DNA of 64,000 bases, from contig JANXUB010000136.1 in NCBI GenBank assembly GCA_025352105.1, positions 1-64,000 on the forward strand. The letters are read 5' to 3'. Below are positions 1 through 9,657 of the stretch, one piece after another. Under the pieces are notes generated by a model. The model did no database searches and was not told where the DNA came from. It saw only the letters and a list, made by a program, of their open reading frames with translations. Positions within the stretch are counted from its first letter, which is position 1. The number at the start of each line of letters is the position of its first letter. The translations under genes and the position numbers were made by a program. The DNA comes from Burkholderiales bacterium. Lineage in GTDB: Bacteria; Pseudomonadota; Gammaproteobacteria; Burkholderiales; Casimicrobiaceae.

Positions 1-774
1 AACGACGGACACAGTTAGCAACGCGGTCGCGGTGAATGCGGTGCCGCTGTGCAGTTCAACCAGCCCATTGAGCAGACACAGCGTGCTGAGGGTGGCCAGC
101 GCGAGTCCGCCCCAGTCCAGCGGCGCGCCGTTACGATTGGCTGCAGCGCCGCCGGGTGCGGTGATCGGCACGAATTTGTATGCCAGCCAGATCGACACCA
201 GACAAAACGGCACCACCATAAAAAAGATGGAGCGCCAACCCCATAAATCGACCAGCACGCCGCCGATGCTTGGCCCAATGGCTGGCGCCAGCACAACGCC
301 CATCCCGAAGAAACCGCTCGCCCGCCCCTGCTCCGTCGGCTCAAATGCGCGCAAAATAATGATCGCCGGAATCGGCTGTACGACACCTGCCGCCAACCCT
401 TCCATCACGCGGGCGGCGAGCACCAGACCGTATTGATTGGAAAGCCCGCCGGAGACCCCGCCGATCAGCAGCATCCACATACAGCCAAGATACGTCGCAC
501 GATAACCGTAGCGTGCCAGGAGCCACGGCGTGGTCAGCATCGACACGGTCATCGCCACCATGAAGCCCGAACTCACCCATTGCGCGCGCTCCTGCCCGAG
601 CGTGAAGTGGTGGCTCATGTCCGGGATCGCGACGTTGACAATCGTCGACGACATGATCGATGCCATCGTACCCACCATCACCGCCAGCAGCAAATACCAG
701 CGGTGCCTGGCCCCGTAGCGCGCCTGAAGCGCGGCAAGCGTGCCGGAGGGTTCTGTGGTGCTGGGCTCAGACAT
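1..774 (-). CDS. MFS drug-efflux transporter, EmrB/QacA (DHA2) type, partial at left window edge
   Basis: Open reading frame from ATG at 774 with no stop to position 1 (258 codons): MSEPSTTEPSGTLAALQARYGARHRWYLLLAVMVGTMASIMSSTIVNVAIPDMSHHF...; TMASIMSSTIVNVAIPDM and the following TM segments are typical of DHA2 permeases. Not in the supplied ORF list because it lacks a stop. Confidence 0.85.
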   Translation of the reverse strand, partial: MSEPSTTEPSGTLAALQARYGARHRWYLLLAVMVGTMASIMSSTIVNVAIPDMSHHFTLGQERAQWVSSGFMVAMTVSMLTTPWLLARYGYRATYLGCMWMLLIGGVSGGLSNQYGLVLAARVMEGLAAGVVQPIPAIIILRAFEPTEQGRASGFFGMGVVLAPAIGPSIGGVLVDLWGWRSIFFMVVPFCLVSIWLAYKFVPITAPGGAAANRNGAPLDWGGLALATLSTLCLLNGLVELHSGTAFTATALLTVSVV

Positions 775-812
775 TAAAACGAGTTTACTCGCGGTAGCTG
801 ACGCGAGGCTTT

Positions 813-880
813 TGTGGGAGCGGTTCCACCGCGAATGACATTCAGCGGTGGGCGAAATTCGCGATGAAATCGCTCCCACA
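813..880. repeat. REP/BIME-like palindromic repeat (TGTGGGAGCG...CGCTCCCACA)
   Basis: Terminal inverted repeats TGTGGGAGCG and CGCTCCCACA in the intergenic region between the MFS gene and ccmF; a related half-site ACCGCTCCCACAAAG lies at about 18117-18131. Confidence 0.7.
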
Positions 881-941
881 GAACCTAATCACCCACCCCG
901 CCTAAAATTGCGGTTTCGCTGTACCCCGGATATCGCCGCTC

Positions 942-2924
942 ATGATTCCAGAACTCGGTCACTTCGCGCTCGTGCTTGCGTTTTTTGTGTCGCTTGCAAG
1001 CGCAGGCGTCGCTGCCACCGCCAATTTGCGACGTGGTGTCGCGATGGCGGAATTCACGCGCAGCGCCACGCTCGCCCTCTTTGGCCTCGTGTTATTCGCG
1101 TTCATCTGCCTGATGATTTCGTTCACGCAGGGTGATTTCAGCGTGGTCAACGTGGCGACCAATTCGAACTCGTTGTTGCCGATGCAATATCGCGTGTCCG
1201 CGACATGGGGATCACACGAAGGTTCGATGCTGTTGTGGGTGTTGATGTTGACCGGGTGGAGCGCGGCGGTTGCGGTCTTTTCGAAGCAATTGCCGGATGT
1301 GTTGATCACGCGCGTGCTGATTGTTTTGGCGGCGATCACGGCCGTGTTTCTGGCGTTCACGCTGCTCACCTCGAACCCGTTCGAAAGGTTGATTCCCGCT
1401 GCGCCCGAAGGTCGCGACCTGAACCCGCTCTTGCAAGATCCCGGCATGATTTTTCATCCGCCGCTGCTGTACATGGGCTACGTTGGCATGTCAGTCGTGT
1501 TTGCGTTTGCCATCGCCGCGCTGTGGGGCGGGCGACTAGATTCGACGTGGGCGCGCTGGAGCCGCCCGTGGACGATTGCGGCGTGGATTTTTCTCACCTG
1601 CGGCATCGCGCTCGGCAGTTTCTGGGCGTACTACGAATTGGGCTGGGGCGGATGGTGGTTCTGGGATCCGGTGGAGAACGCGTCGTTCATGCCGTGGCTC
1701 GTGGGCACGGCGCTGATTCACTCGCTGGCCGTGACTGAGAAGCGCGGTGCGTTCAAGGCGTGGACCGTGTTGCTCGCGATCTCTGCGTTTTCGTTGTCGC
1801 TGCTCGGGACTTTCCTTGTGCGCTCAGGCGTGTTGACCAGCGTGCATGCGTTCGCGACCGATCCGAAGCGCGGTGTGTTTATTCTCGCGTTTCTCGTTGT
1901 CATCATTGGTGGTTCGTTGACGCTCTACGCGTTTCGCGCGCCGAAAGTCAACGACGGCGGGCGCTTTGGATTGCTCTCGCGCGAATCGTTTTTGCTAGGT
2001 AACAATTTGCTGCTGGTGGTGGCTGCGGGTGCGGTGTTGCTCGGCACACTTTATCCTTTGTTCGCCGATGCATTTGGCCTTGGCAAGGTATCGGTTGGCC
2101 CGCCGTATTTCGAGATCGTGTTTGTGCCGTTGATGTTGCCGCTTGTGGCTTTGATGGGCGTTGGGCCGCTCGCACGATGGAAGGACGATGAGGGAAAACT
2201 GGTGCTTCATCGCATGCTCGTTCACGCGATTGTTGCGCTCGTCGCGTTTGTGCTTTGCGCCACTTTGGCGCCGCGATTTTCACCGTTGGCCTGCGTGGGT
2301 TTTGCGTTCGCGGCGTGGCTGGCTTGCGGCATTGTCAACGGCTATCGGGATCGCCTGCGTCATGCATCCGGTATGGCAAGCACGACAGCAAAGTGGAAGC
2401 AAATTCCCATCGCATATCACGGCATGCAAATGGCGCATCTGGGTGTGGTCGCGTTCATTTTGGGCGTGACGGCGGTAAAGGCGTTTGAGCAGGAATATGA
2501 CGTGGCCCTAGCGGTCGGTGCATCGAAACCCATCGCGGGGGTTGAGGTCAAATTTCTAGGTGTGACGGACGTGACGGGACCGAACTACATCGCGAAGCGC
2601 GGCAGCTTTGAGTTGATCAAGGACGGCGCGGTGCTGCAAACGATGAACCCGGAGCGGCGCTCGTACGCATCGCAGCGCGCCACCCCCATGACCGAAGCGG
2701 CGATTGATCGAAGTCTCGCACGCGATTTATATGTGTCACTGGGTGATGAAGTGGGCAATGGTCAGTGGACGGTGCGGGTGCATTACAAGCCGCTGGTGAA
2801 CTGGATCTGGCTCGGCTGCGTGATCATGGCGCTCGGTGGGTTGCTAGGCGCGCTTGATCCACGATATCGTAGGGTGCGGAGAACGGCTAGCGTTGCTTCC
2901 TCGGCCACGGCGAACGTTCGATGA
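942..2924 (+). CDS. ccmF: Cytochrome c-type biogenesis protein CcmF (heme lyase subunit)
   Basis: 660 aa polytopic protein with WGSHEGSMLLWV and WGGWWFWDPVENASFMPWLVGTALIHS (WWD motif). Confidence 0.95.
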   Translation: MIPELGHFALVLAFFVSLASAGVAATANLRRGVAMAEFTRSATLALFGLVLFAFICLMISFTQGDFSVVNVATNSNSLLPMQYRVSATWGSHEGSMLLWVLMLTGWSAAVAVFSKQLPDVLITRVLIVLAAITAVFLAFTLLTSNPFERLIPAAPEGRDLNPLLQDPGMIFHPPLLYMGYVGMSVVFAFAIAALWGGRLDSTWARWSRPWTIAAWIFLTCGIALGSFWAYYELGWGGWWFWDPVENASFMPWLVGTALIHSLAVTEKRGAFKAWTVLLAISAFSLSLLGTFLVRSGVLTSVHAFATDPKRGVFILAFLVVIIGGSLTLYAFRAPKVNDGGRFGLLSRESFLLGNNLLLVVAAGAVLLGTLYPLFADAFGLGKVSVGPPYFEIVFVPLMLPLVALMGVGPLARWKDDEGKLVLHRMLVHAIVALVAFVLCATLAPRFSPLACVGFAFAAWLACGIVNGYRDRLRHASGMASTTAKWKQIPIAYHGMQMAHLGVVAFILGVTAVKAFEQEYDVALAVGASKPIAGVEVKFLGVTDVTGPNYIAKRGSFELIKDGAVLQTMNPERRSYASQRATPMTEAAIDRSLARDLYVSLGDEVGNGQWTVRVHYKPLVNWIWLGCVIMALGGLLGALDPRYRRVRRTASVASSATANVR

Positions 2925-2961
2925 GTTCGCGGCTCTTGCCGTTGTCGATACGCGCGGGTCT

Positions 2962-3085
2962 GCCCCCTCTCCCCTCGCGGGAGAGGGTTGGGGTGAGGGG
3001 GCGCATGGAGTCCAGCGTCCGCTTGCATCTCAGCTCATCGAACCAACCCCTCACCCTAGCCCTCTCCCGCAAGGGGAGAGGGAAC
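2962..3085. repeat. Inverted pair of CCCTCTCCC/GGGAGAGGG repeat units
   Basis: CCCCCTCTCCCCTCGCGGGAGAGGGTTGGGGTGAGGGGGCG and, inverted, CCAACCCCTCACCCTAGCCCTCTCCCGCAAGGGGAGAGGG. Confidence 0.8.
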
Positions 3086-3109
3086 TGGACAGAGCGCGTC
3101 ATCACCTTC

Positions 3110-3547
3110 ATGGCGTCTGCCATGCTTGGCATCTCGCTTGCACACGCCCAACCCAGCCCCGACCCCGCGCTCGAAGCCCGCGTCAAAGCGCTCTCCTCCG
3201 AACTCCGCTGTCTGGTTTGCCAAAACCAGACCGTTGAGGACAGCACGTCCCCGGTTGCGCGCGACATGAAAGATCAGGTTCGCGCGCAGCTGGCTGCGGG
3301 CAAGAGCGAGGCCGAGGTCAAGACCTACATGACGGATCGGTTTGGCGATTTTGTGCTGTACAACCCGCCGTTCAAGGCAACCACCGTGGTGCTCTGGGCG
3401 GGACCATTTGTGGCGCTTTTGTTGGCCGGATTTTTGCTGATTCGCCGATTGCGAAAGACCTCAACCGCGCCTGCCGCAGCCGCGCTGAGCGACGCGGATC
3501 GTGAACGGGCGCAGGCGATGTTGAACACCAAAGACGTATCGAATTAA
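3110..3547 (+). CDS. ccmH: Cytochrome c-type biogenesis protein CcmH (N-terminal thiol domain)
   Basis: ALSSELRCLVCQNQTVEDS (LRCxxCQ motif) plus C-terminal TM. The longer ORF from 2921 translates the repeat pair (PPLPSRERVGVRGR, LTLALSRKGRG), so ATG 3110 is preferred. Confidence 0.9.
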   Translation: MASAMLGISLAHAQPSPDPALEARVKALSSELRCLVCQNQTVEDSTSPVARDMKDQVRAQLAAGKSEAEVKTYMTDRFGDFVLYNPPFKATTVVLWAGPFVALLLAGFLLIRRLRKTSTAPAAAALSDADRERAQAMLNTKDVSN

Positions 3548-4815
3548 TGAATCCTTCACTTGTCTTTGTTGCGCTCCTCATCCTCATCACCGCCCTTGTG
3601 CTGTGGCTTGTGTTGCGCCCCCTCCTCAAACGCCGCGTCGAGGCGAAAACAGCGGCCGTTGACACCAACGTTCAGGCGCTGCGCATTGAGCTCACCGAGG
3701 CGCGGCGCGACCGAAAACTGGGGCTGCTATCGGAGGCTGGGCTGGTTGAGGCGGAGCGTGAACTTGAGGCACGCGTGTTGTCGGAATCCGCCGGCTCAGT
3801 CGCGTCAGTCCTAAGCGCTCCACGTTATAAAAACACCGCCATCGCATTAGGCGTTTTGCTACCCACGCTGGCAGTGCTTGGGTACGCTGCCGTCGGTATG
3901 CCCATCGCGGTGGTGCCGGAAGTCGTGCGCCCGCCGCAAGCAGCCGCCGCGCAGGATCAGCAGATGGCCGAATTGTTTAAACTGGCCGAGGAGCGCCTCG
4001 CCAAAGAGCCAAACGACGCCAAGGGCTGGATTTTGCTGGCGCGCGCAAAAGCGTCCGTTGGCATGTTCGACGGGGCGATGCACGATTATGAAAAGGCCGT
4101 CGCGCTGACGCCGAACGACAGTGAGCTGTGGTCTGATTTCGCCGATGCGGCAGCGGGCAAATCGCAGGGCAAAATGGACGGCAAGCCGCTCGAGTACATC
4201 AACAAAGCGCTCGCGCTTGATGGCAAAAACGCAAAGGCGCTGTTGTTGCGCGGCACCTACGAAATGCAGAAGAACGACTTCGCCTCGGCCGAAAAATCGT
4301 TCACATTAGCGAAGTCGCAGGTCGACCCCAAATCCGGCTTTGCACAGATCGCAGACAACGCGTTGGCGGACATAAAAACGCGTCAGGGCGGCGTGGCTGC
4401 GGGCCCCGAAAAGCGCATGGAGACCAGCGCCATCGCCGAGCCCGCCAGCGCGTCGGACGTTGTGCTCGCCAGCGTGCAGTTGCAACTCGGCGCGGAGGCG
4501 CGAAAGGCGCTGTCGGCGAATGCAGGCGCGGCGGTTTTTGTGATCGTTCGCACGTTGGGCGTTGACCGCGGCCCGCCGCTTGCCGCACGAAAAATCCCCG
4601 CCGCCGATGTCGACAAACCGATTCTGTTGACCGCAGCCGACGCCATGATCGGTGGCGCAGGACTCAAGTCCGGCACCGAGGTTTCGGTGCAGGCGCGGCT
4701 GTCGCTGACCGGGCAACCCATCGCGCAGAACGGCGATTGGCAAAGTGCAAAAACGAGCCTGAAATTGCCTGCAAAATCGGCAGCGCTGACGATTGATCAG
4801 CCTGTGACTCAGTAG
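3547..4815 (+). CDS. ccmI: CcmI/CycH-type TPR cytochrome c biogenesis protein
   Basis: N-terminal two-TM region, TPR-like WILLARAKASVGMFDGAMHDYEKAVALTPND, directly downstream of ccmH. Confidence 0.85.
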   Translation: MNPSLVFVALLILITALVLWLVLRPLLKRRVEAKTAAVDTNVQALRIELTEARRDRKLGLLSEAGLVEAERELEARVLSESAGSVASVLSAPRYKNTAIALGVLLPTLAVLGYAAVGMPIAVVPEVVRPPQAAAAQDQQMAELFKLAEERLAKEPNDAKGWILLARAKASVGMFDGAMHDYEKAVALTPNDSELWSDFADAAAGKSQGKMDGKPLEYINKALALDGKNAKALLLRGTYEMQKNDFASAEKSFTLAKSQVDPKSGFAQIADNALADIKTRQGGVAAGPEKRMETSAIAEPASASDVVLASVQLQLGAEARKALSANAGAAVFVIVRTLGVDRGPPLAARKIPAADVDKPILLTAADAMIGGAGLKSGTEVSVQARLSLTGQPIAQNGDWQSAKTSLKLPAKSAALTIDQPVTQ

Positions 4816-4825
4816 TTTTGTGCGG

Positions 4826-4943
4826 CAGCTTTTTAGGTGAAACGCTTATTTAACGTGGGCTTGATCAAATAAAGTCTGAAAGTCGACTTGGACGATATTT
4901 CGCCGGTAGGCCCTAAAGATAGGGGCTTTCAGCCAAAAGCTGA
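4826..4943. repeat. Dispersed intergenic repeat with CAGCTTTT termini, copy 1
   Basis: Begins CAGCTTTTTAGG and ends CCAAAAGCTG; internal CGTGGGCTTGATC and AAGTCGACTT shared with copies at 9198, 18706 and others. Confidence 0.5.
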
Positions 4944-6047
4944 TTAATCGTTCTTCGCTCCATCAGGCTCTGCGGCAAACGTCACCACATGATCCACTTC
5001 GGCGCGAATACCAATCCAATCGCCCAGCATGTGATCGTGATGACTTGGCACATGAGCGAGAACGATTTCGCCGGTTTTCAGGCGCAGCGTGTACAAAAAT
5101 TCGTTTCCGCGAAATGCCTTGCGAACGATCTCGGCAAGCACGGGCGAGGCGTCATCATGCACGATGTCATCGGCGCGCAGCAGCACGTCGACCTCGCCCA
5201 CCGACAAGCCCGCCAGCACCGCCGGGCTCACGTCATGCAACTCGCCCAGCGGCGTCACCACATGCTTGTGTGCGCCCGCGCCATCCTTGTCATCCGCGTG
5301 CAATTCAACGCGCGCCTTGGCGAACACGCCGTGCCCGATGAAGTCGGCAACGAATCGCGTCGCGGGGCGGTGGTACAGGCTATAGGCGTCGGCCCATTGA
5401 TGCAGCGCGCCGTGGTGCATCACGCCGATGCTGTCACCGATGGCAAACGCCTCAAGCTGATCGTGAGTGACGAGCAGCGCCGTGGCACCCGCCGCTTTCA
5501 GAATACCGCGCACCTCGTGCGCAAGTCGCTCGCGCAGATCAACGTCTAAGTTGGAAAAAGGCTCGTCGAGCAACAAGAGTTTCGGTCGCGGTGCCAGCGC
5601 GCGCGCGAGCGCTACGCGTTGTTGCTGACCGCCTGAGAGCTCGTGCGGCATGCGGCGGCGTGCGTCTCCGAGCCCCACCAGTTCAAGCACCTCGGCGACA
5701 CGAGCGCGGCGCTCTGTCGTCGGCTGATCCCAAATACCAAACGCCACATTGCGCCCCACGTCGAGATGCGGAAATAGCGCGTAGTCCTGAAAAACCATGC
5801 CGATACGCCGCGCTTCCGGTGCGGTATTTCGCCCCACCGCGCTCACGATTTCGCCCCCCAGCGTGATGCTGCCCCCGCTCACGGGCTCAAGCCCCGCGAC
5901 GGCGCGCAACAAAGTCGTTTTGCCGCAGCCGGACGGGCCGATGAGTACGCCAATTTCGCCCACCGTGAGGCCGAACGACACGTCGTTGACCGCAGGTGTG
6001 TCGCGACCCGGATACTGAACGCACAGGTGCTGAAGATCTAGAAACAT
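4944..6047 (-). CDS. ABC transporter ATP-binding protein, ferric-iron/sulfate type (FbpC-like)
   Basis: Walker A GPSGCGKTT, signature LSGGQQQRVALARAL, Walker B LLLDEPFSNLD; TOBE-like C-terminus. Confidence 0.9.
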   Translation of the reverse strand: MFLDLQHLCVQYPGRDTPAVNDVSFGLTVGEIGVLIGPSGCGKTTLLRAVAGLEPVSGGSITLGGEIVSAVGRNTAPEARRIGMVFQDYALFPHLDVGRNVAFGIWDQPTTERRARVAEVLELVGLGDARRRMPHELSGGQQQRVALARALAPRPKLLLLDEPFSNLDVDLRERLAHEVRGILKAAGATALLVTHDQLEAFAIGDSIGVMHHGALHQWADAYSLYHRPATRFVADFIGHGVFAKARVELHADDKDGAGAHKHVVTPLGELHDVSPAVLAGLSVGEVDVLLRADDIVHDDASPVLAEIVRKAFRGNEFLYTLRLKTGEIVLAHVPSHHDHMLGDWIGIRAEVDHVVTFAAEPDGAKND

Positions 6048-6139
6048 GCCGAGGATTCTAGATGCTTACAATTCTCATTTGCGGCAGCCGCAACGCCCCT
6101 GCCGCGCGTTGCCTGTCATTCACTTCACTCCCTCGCTGC

Positions 6140-7753
6140 ATGCGCCTCTCCACGCTCCCCCTGCTTCTGATCGCCACGATCGTGCTGTTGCCTGTGCTCG
6201 CGGTGCTTTCGACCGTGGTGCAGTGGAACCCGGAAAGCGCACAAATTTTGCGCGAGATGGCGGCGACCGTGCTGCCACAGTACGCTGCGACGTCGATTGC
6301 GCTGTGCGTCATGGTGGGGCTGGGTGTCGCTCTGCTCGGCTCGGCGACGGCGTGCGCGGTCACGCTATTTGACTTTCCGGGTCGCAAAACATTTGAATGG
6401 GCGCTGCTGCTGCCACTGGCGATGCCGGCCTATGTGGTGGCCTATGCCTACACCGATTTTTTGCAATACAGCGGCCCTGCACAGACCGCGCTGCGCACGG
6501 CGACCGGCGGACAGGGCCACATGCTGCCCGAGGTGAGAAGCCTCGGCGCGGCGGTGCTGGTGTTTGTTCTGACGCTGTACCCGTATGTGTATCTTCTGGC
6601 GCGCTCAGCGCTGGCTGAGCGGGCGTCGCACCTGATGGAGGCCGCGCGCATGCTGGGGGCACCGCTCGGACGACGCATTCGCGCGGTGGCCTTGCCGCTC
6701 GCGCGACCGGCCATCGCGGCGGGCGTCGCGCTCGCGCTGATGGAAACGCTGGCGGATTTCGGGGTGTCGAGCTACTTCGGCATTCAGACGTTCACAGCGG
6801 GCATTTACAAGGCGTGGCTATCGATGGACAACCGCATCGCTGCGGCGCAGCTGGCGGTGCTCCTGCTCATCGTTGTAGCGGGGCTGTTGACGATTGAACG
6901 GCGCGCGCAAAGGCAGCTCAGATTTTCTGCAAACAAAGGCGCGCGTGCCAACAGCAATGAAGCTCGCCGCGTGGTGCTTACCGGGGTTCGGCGCTTTCAG
7001 GCGCAGCTTATTTGCGGGCTGCCCGTGTTGCTGGGATTTGTGCTCCCGGTCGTTTTCATGTTGCGGCCGCTCGCGATTGGCTGGCAATCAAGCGATGCGC
7101 CGCTGCCGTGGGCAAGCTTTCTGATGTGGGCGTGGCATAGCCTGAAGCTCGGCGCGATCGCGGCGATCCTCACCGTCGGGCTCGCCCTGGCGTTAGCTTT
7201 TGCCGCGCGCAGCGCGCCTTCGCGTGCGACGCATGCGGTGCTCAACATCGCCGGGCTCGGATACGCGATTCCCGGCGCGGTCATCGTCGTTGGGCTCTTG
7301 ATCCCGGTCGGCTGGCTGCAAAACGCACGACCCGATTGGGGCGTGGGTTACTTTTTGACCGCAACCATCGCGGGCGTGCTCTGGGCGTATCTGGTGCGTT
7401 TTTGTGCAGTGGCGTTGCAGTCGGTGCAGAGCGGCTACAGCCGTATTCCCCGGAGCATGGATGAAACCGCGCAAACGCTGAGCGTAACCGGATTGAGGTT
7501 GTTCGCGCGCGTGCACTGGCCGCTGTTGAGGCGATCAACGCTGGTGGCGGCGCTTCTGGTGTTTGTCGACGTAATGAAAGAGCTACCTGGCACACTGGTG
7601 CTGCGCCCGTTCAATCACGACACCCTGGCCGTGATGGCGTATCAGCTCGCCCGCGACGAGCGACTGGGCGAAGCCGCACTGCCTTGCCTGGCACTGGTCG
7701 CAGCGGGCCTCATTCCGGTGTTTTTGCTCAGTCGGTCGCTAGGGAGACGCTGA
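6140..7753 (+). CDS. ABC transporter permease, ferric-iron type (FbpB-like, fused two-domain)
   Basis: Two BPD_transp_1-like halves with EAARMLGAPLGRRIRAVALPLARPAI and DETAQTLSVTGLRLFARVHWPLLRRS; stop codon lies inside the repeat starting at 7739. Confidence 0.9.
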   Translation: MRLSTLPLLLIATIVLLPVLAVLSTVVQWNPESAQILREMAATVLPQYAATSIALCVMVGLGVALLGSATACAVTLFDFPGRKTFEWALLLPLAMPAYVVAYAYTDFLQYSGPAQTALRTATGGQGHMLPEVRSLGAAVLVFVLTLYPYVYLLARSALAERASHLMEAARMLGAPLGRRIRAVALPLARPAIAAGVALALMETLADFGVSSYFGIQTFTAGIYKAWLSMDNRIAAAQLAVLLLIVVAGLLTIERRAQRQLRFSANKGARANSNEARRVVLTGVRRFQAQLICGLPVLLGFVLPVVFMLRPLAIGWQSSDAPLPWASFLMWAWHSLKLGAIAAILTVGLALALAFAARSAPSRATHAVLNIAGLGYAIPGAVIVVGLLIPVGWLQNARPDWGVGYFLTATIAGVLWAYLVRFCAVALQSVQSGYSRIPRSMDETAQTLSVTGLRLFARVHWPLLRRSTLVAALLVFVDVMKELPGTLVLRPFNHDTLAVMAYQLARDERLGEAALPCLALVAAGLIPVFLLSRSLGRR

Positions 7754-7904
7754 ACAAATCGCCACGCACATCGCATCCCTGTTTTGGGCGAACTACTTCG
7801 TCGAAAATACTCGCAATAGCTCGCTATTGCTGCGTTTTTCGCCTCGTATTTCATCCCAAAACAAGGCGCGCTGCGACGTGTCGCTTTATTCAGCGTCTCC
7901 CTAG
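7739..7904. mobile_element. MITE-like 166-bp palindromic element flanked by CTAG (copy 1)
   Basis: Perfect 16-bp terminal inverted repeat CTAGGGAGACGCTGAA / TTCAGCGTCTCCCTAG, extending imperfectly to TGTTTTGGG / CCCAAAACA; exact central palindrome GCAATAGC-TC-GCTATTGC. Confidence 0.7.
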
Positions 7905-7939
7905 GCGAAAGTAGGCGCTAACAGCGGCTAACCCCGGAG

Positions 7940-9001
7940 CTATTTGTAGCCCACGCGATCAAGCATTTGCTGAACCTTCACCTGATTCATGCCAATTACG
8001 GAAACCGGAATCGTCTCGCTCTTGAAACTGGCACCGCCGGTCATGGTTTGCAGCGCGGGGTTGTTGAACTTGACGGTCTTCACAACAGGCCATTCGTTGT
8101 TGCCGTTGGCAAAATAATTCTGCGCCTCGGCACTCGCCAGATATTCCAAAAATTTCACCGCATTGGCGGTGTTTTTGGCGTGCTTCGCCATGCCACCGCC
8201 GGCGATGTTTACGTGGGTGCCCCAGCTGTTCTGATTCGGAAACACAATGCCGACTTTTTCGATAGCGGCCTGATCTTCGGGGTTGCTTGAACGCAGCATG
8301 CGCGCAATGTAGTACGTGTTGCTGATGGCCACACCGCATTCTCCGGAGGCGACCGCCTTGATTTGATCGGAGTCGCCGCCCTTGGGTGCGCGCGCCATGT
8401 TGGCCACCATCCCGGCGAGCCACGTTTCAGCCGCCTTGTCGCCCAGATGTTCGGTGACCGCGCCAAACAGGCTCAGGTTGTACGGGTGCGAGCCGGAGCG
8501 CGTACACAGCTGGCCCTTGTTTTTGGCGTCGCCCAGCTCCTCGTAGGTGTCCACGTCGTCGCGCTTGATGCGCAGCTTGTTGTAAACGACCACCCGAGCA
8601 CGGGTGCTGAAACCAAACCACGGCGTGCCATCGGATCCCGCCTTCGCGCGCAGTTGCTCGGGGATTGCCGCGTCGAGCACAGGCGATTTGACCGGCGCGA
8701 ACAGGCCATCGGTTTCCGCCCGCCACAATCGAGCAGCATCGACCAACAGGATCACGTCAGCTGGCGAGGCCGAACCCTCCGCCTTGAGCCGCTGAAGGAT
8801 GCCTGCGTCGTCAGAGTCAACGCGATTGATTTTGACGCCAGTGGCCTTGGTGAACCCGCTGTAGAGCAAATCATCACCGGGATAGTGGCGCGCCGAATAA
8901 ATATTGACGACCTGATCCTGGGCGAAACTCGCCTGGATTGGGGCCAGCGCGGCGACGGCGAGCGCGAGTGTGCTGAGGAGGTGTGAGCGGTTCATTGTCA
9001 T
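7940..9001 (-). CDS. Periplasmic iron(III)-binding protein of ABC transporter (FbpA/FutA-like)
   Basis: Signal peptide then QVVNIYSARHYPGDDLLYSGFTKATGVKINRVDSDDAGILQRLKAEG...; start choice between M residues uncertain. Confidence 0.9.
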   Translation of the reverse strand: MTMNRSHLLSTLALAVAALAPIQASFAQDQVVNIYSARHYPGDDLLYSGFTKATGVKINRVDSDDAGILQRLKAEGSASPADVILLVDAARLWRAETDGLFAPVKSPVLDAAIPEQLRAKAGSDGTPWFGFSTRARVVVYNKLRIKRDDVDTYEELGDAKNKGQLCTRSGSHPYNLSLFGAVTEHLGDKAAETWLAGMVANMARAPKGGDSDQIKAVASGECGVAISNTYYIARMLRSSNPEDQAAIEKVGIVFPNQNSWGTHVNIAGGGMAKHAKNTANAVKFLEYLASAEAQNYFANGNNEWPVVKTVKFNNPALQTMTGGASFKSETIPVSVIGMNQVKVQQMLDRVGYK

Positions 9002-9197
9002 AAAAAAGCTGACTTTCATCGGGAAGGATTGCGCGATGCGCCGCCTAAAAACGGCGAAACAGCGCATTACAAAGCAACATTCTATAACAACAACGCGAAC
9101 GATTCGTATTTAGCATTCAGCGAACGTCTAGAAATCTCCCGGATCAAAGTCCTTCGTCGTGTCGACGCGAATGATTTTGAAGGCAACTCACGATTAG

Positions 9198-9312
9198 CAG
9201 CTTTTTCCTCAAACCTATTCTGCACGTGGGCTGAACTAAAAAAACACCGGAAGTCGACTAATGCCACTATTTAGCTTTTGCCCATTTCCAGTGGACGTTT
9301 TAGCAAAAGCTG
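9198..9312. repeat. Dispersed intergenic repeat with CAGCTTTT termini, copy 2
   Basis: CAGCTTTTTCC...CACGTGGGCTGAACTAAA...GAAGTCGACTAATG...TTAGCAAAAGCTG. Confidence 0.5.
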
Positions 9313-9530
9313 TACCTGCAAACGCACCAATTCAAGGCCAAATATGGGAACGCCCTCAAGTAGTGCAAACCAACCGTGTGGCGTCATTGCACCAAAAAAG
9401 CGCAAACACAGGCATCCCAAGCATTCCAGTCCGCGAAGACCTACGAAGACGACTGCCGTGAAGCTTTTCGAACGACCGCGTACGCCTGTCAGCGTTCAGG
9501 ACTACCATTACTGTCGCCGCGCCTGCTTGA

Positions 9531-9546
9531 TGGCATGTTTTCTGCA
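9531..9546 (+). promoter_or_regulatory. Candidate sigma-54 promoter upstream of glnA
   Basis: TGGCATGTTTTCTGCA: GG-N10-GC spacing as in the -24/-12 consensus; about 110 bp upstream of the glnA start, with ntrB/ntrC downstream. Confidence 0.4.
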
Positions 9547-9657
9547 TCTTGCGGTGCATCCAGCGACTAAATCGATGATTTGGTCATTGACGAATTTGCC
9601 GATACACCGACCTTAACCCATTACCCACCCCCACCTTTCAGCACCAGGAGACACTGC

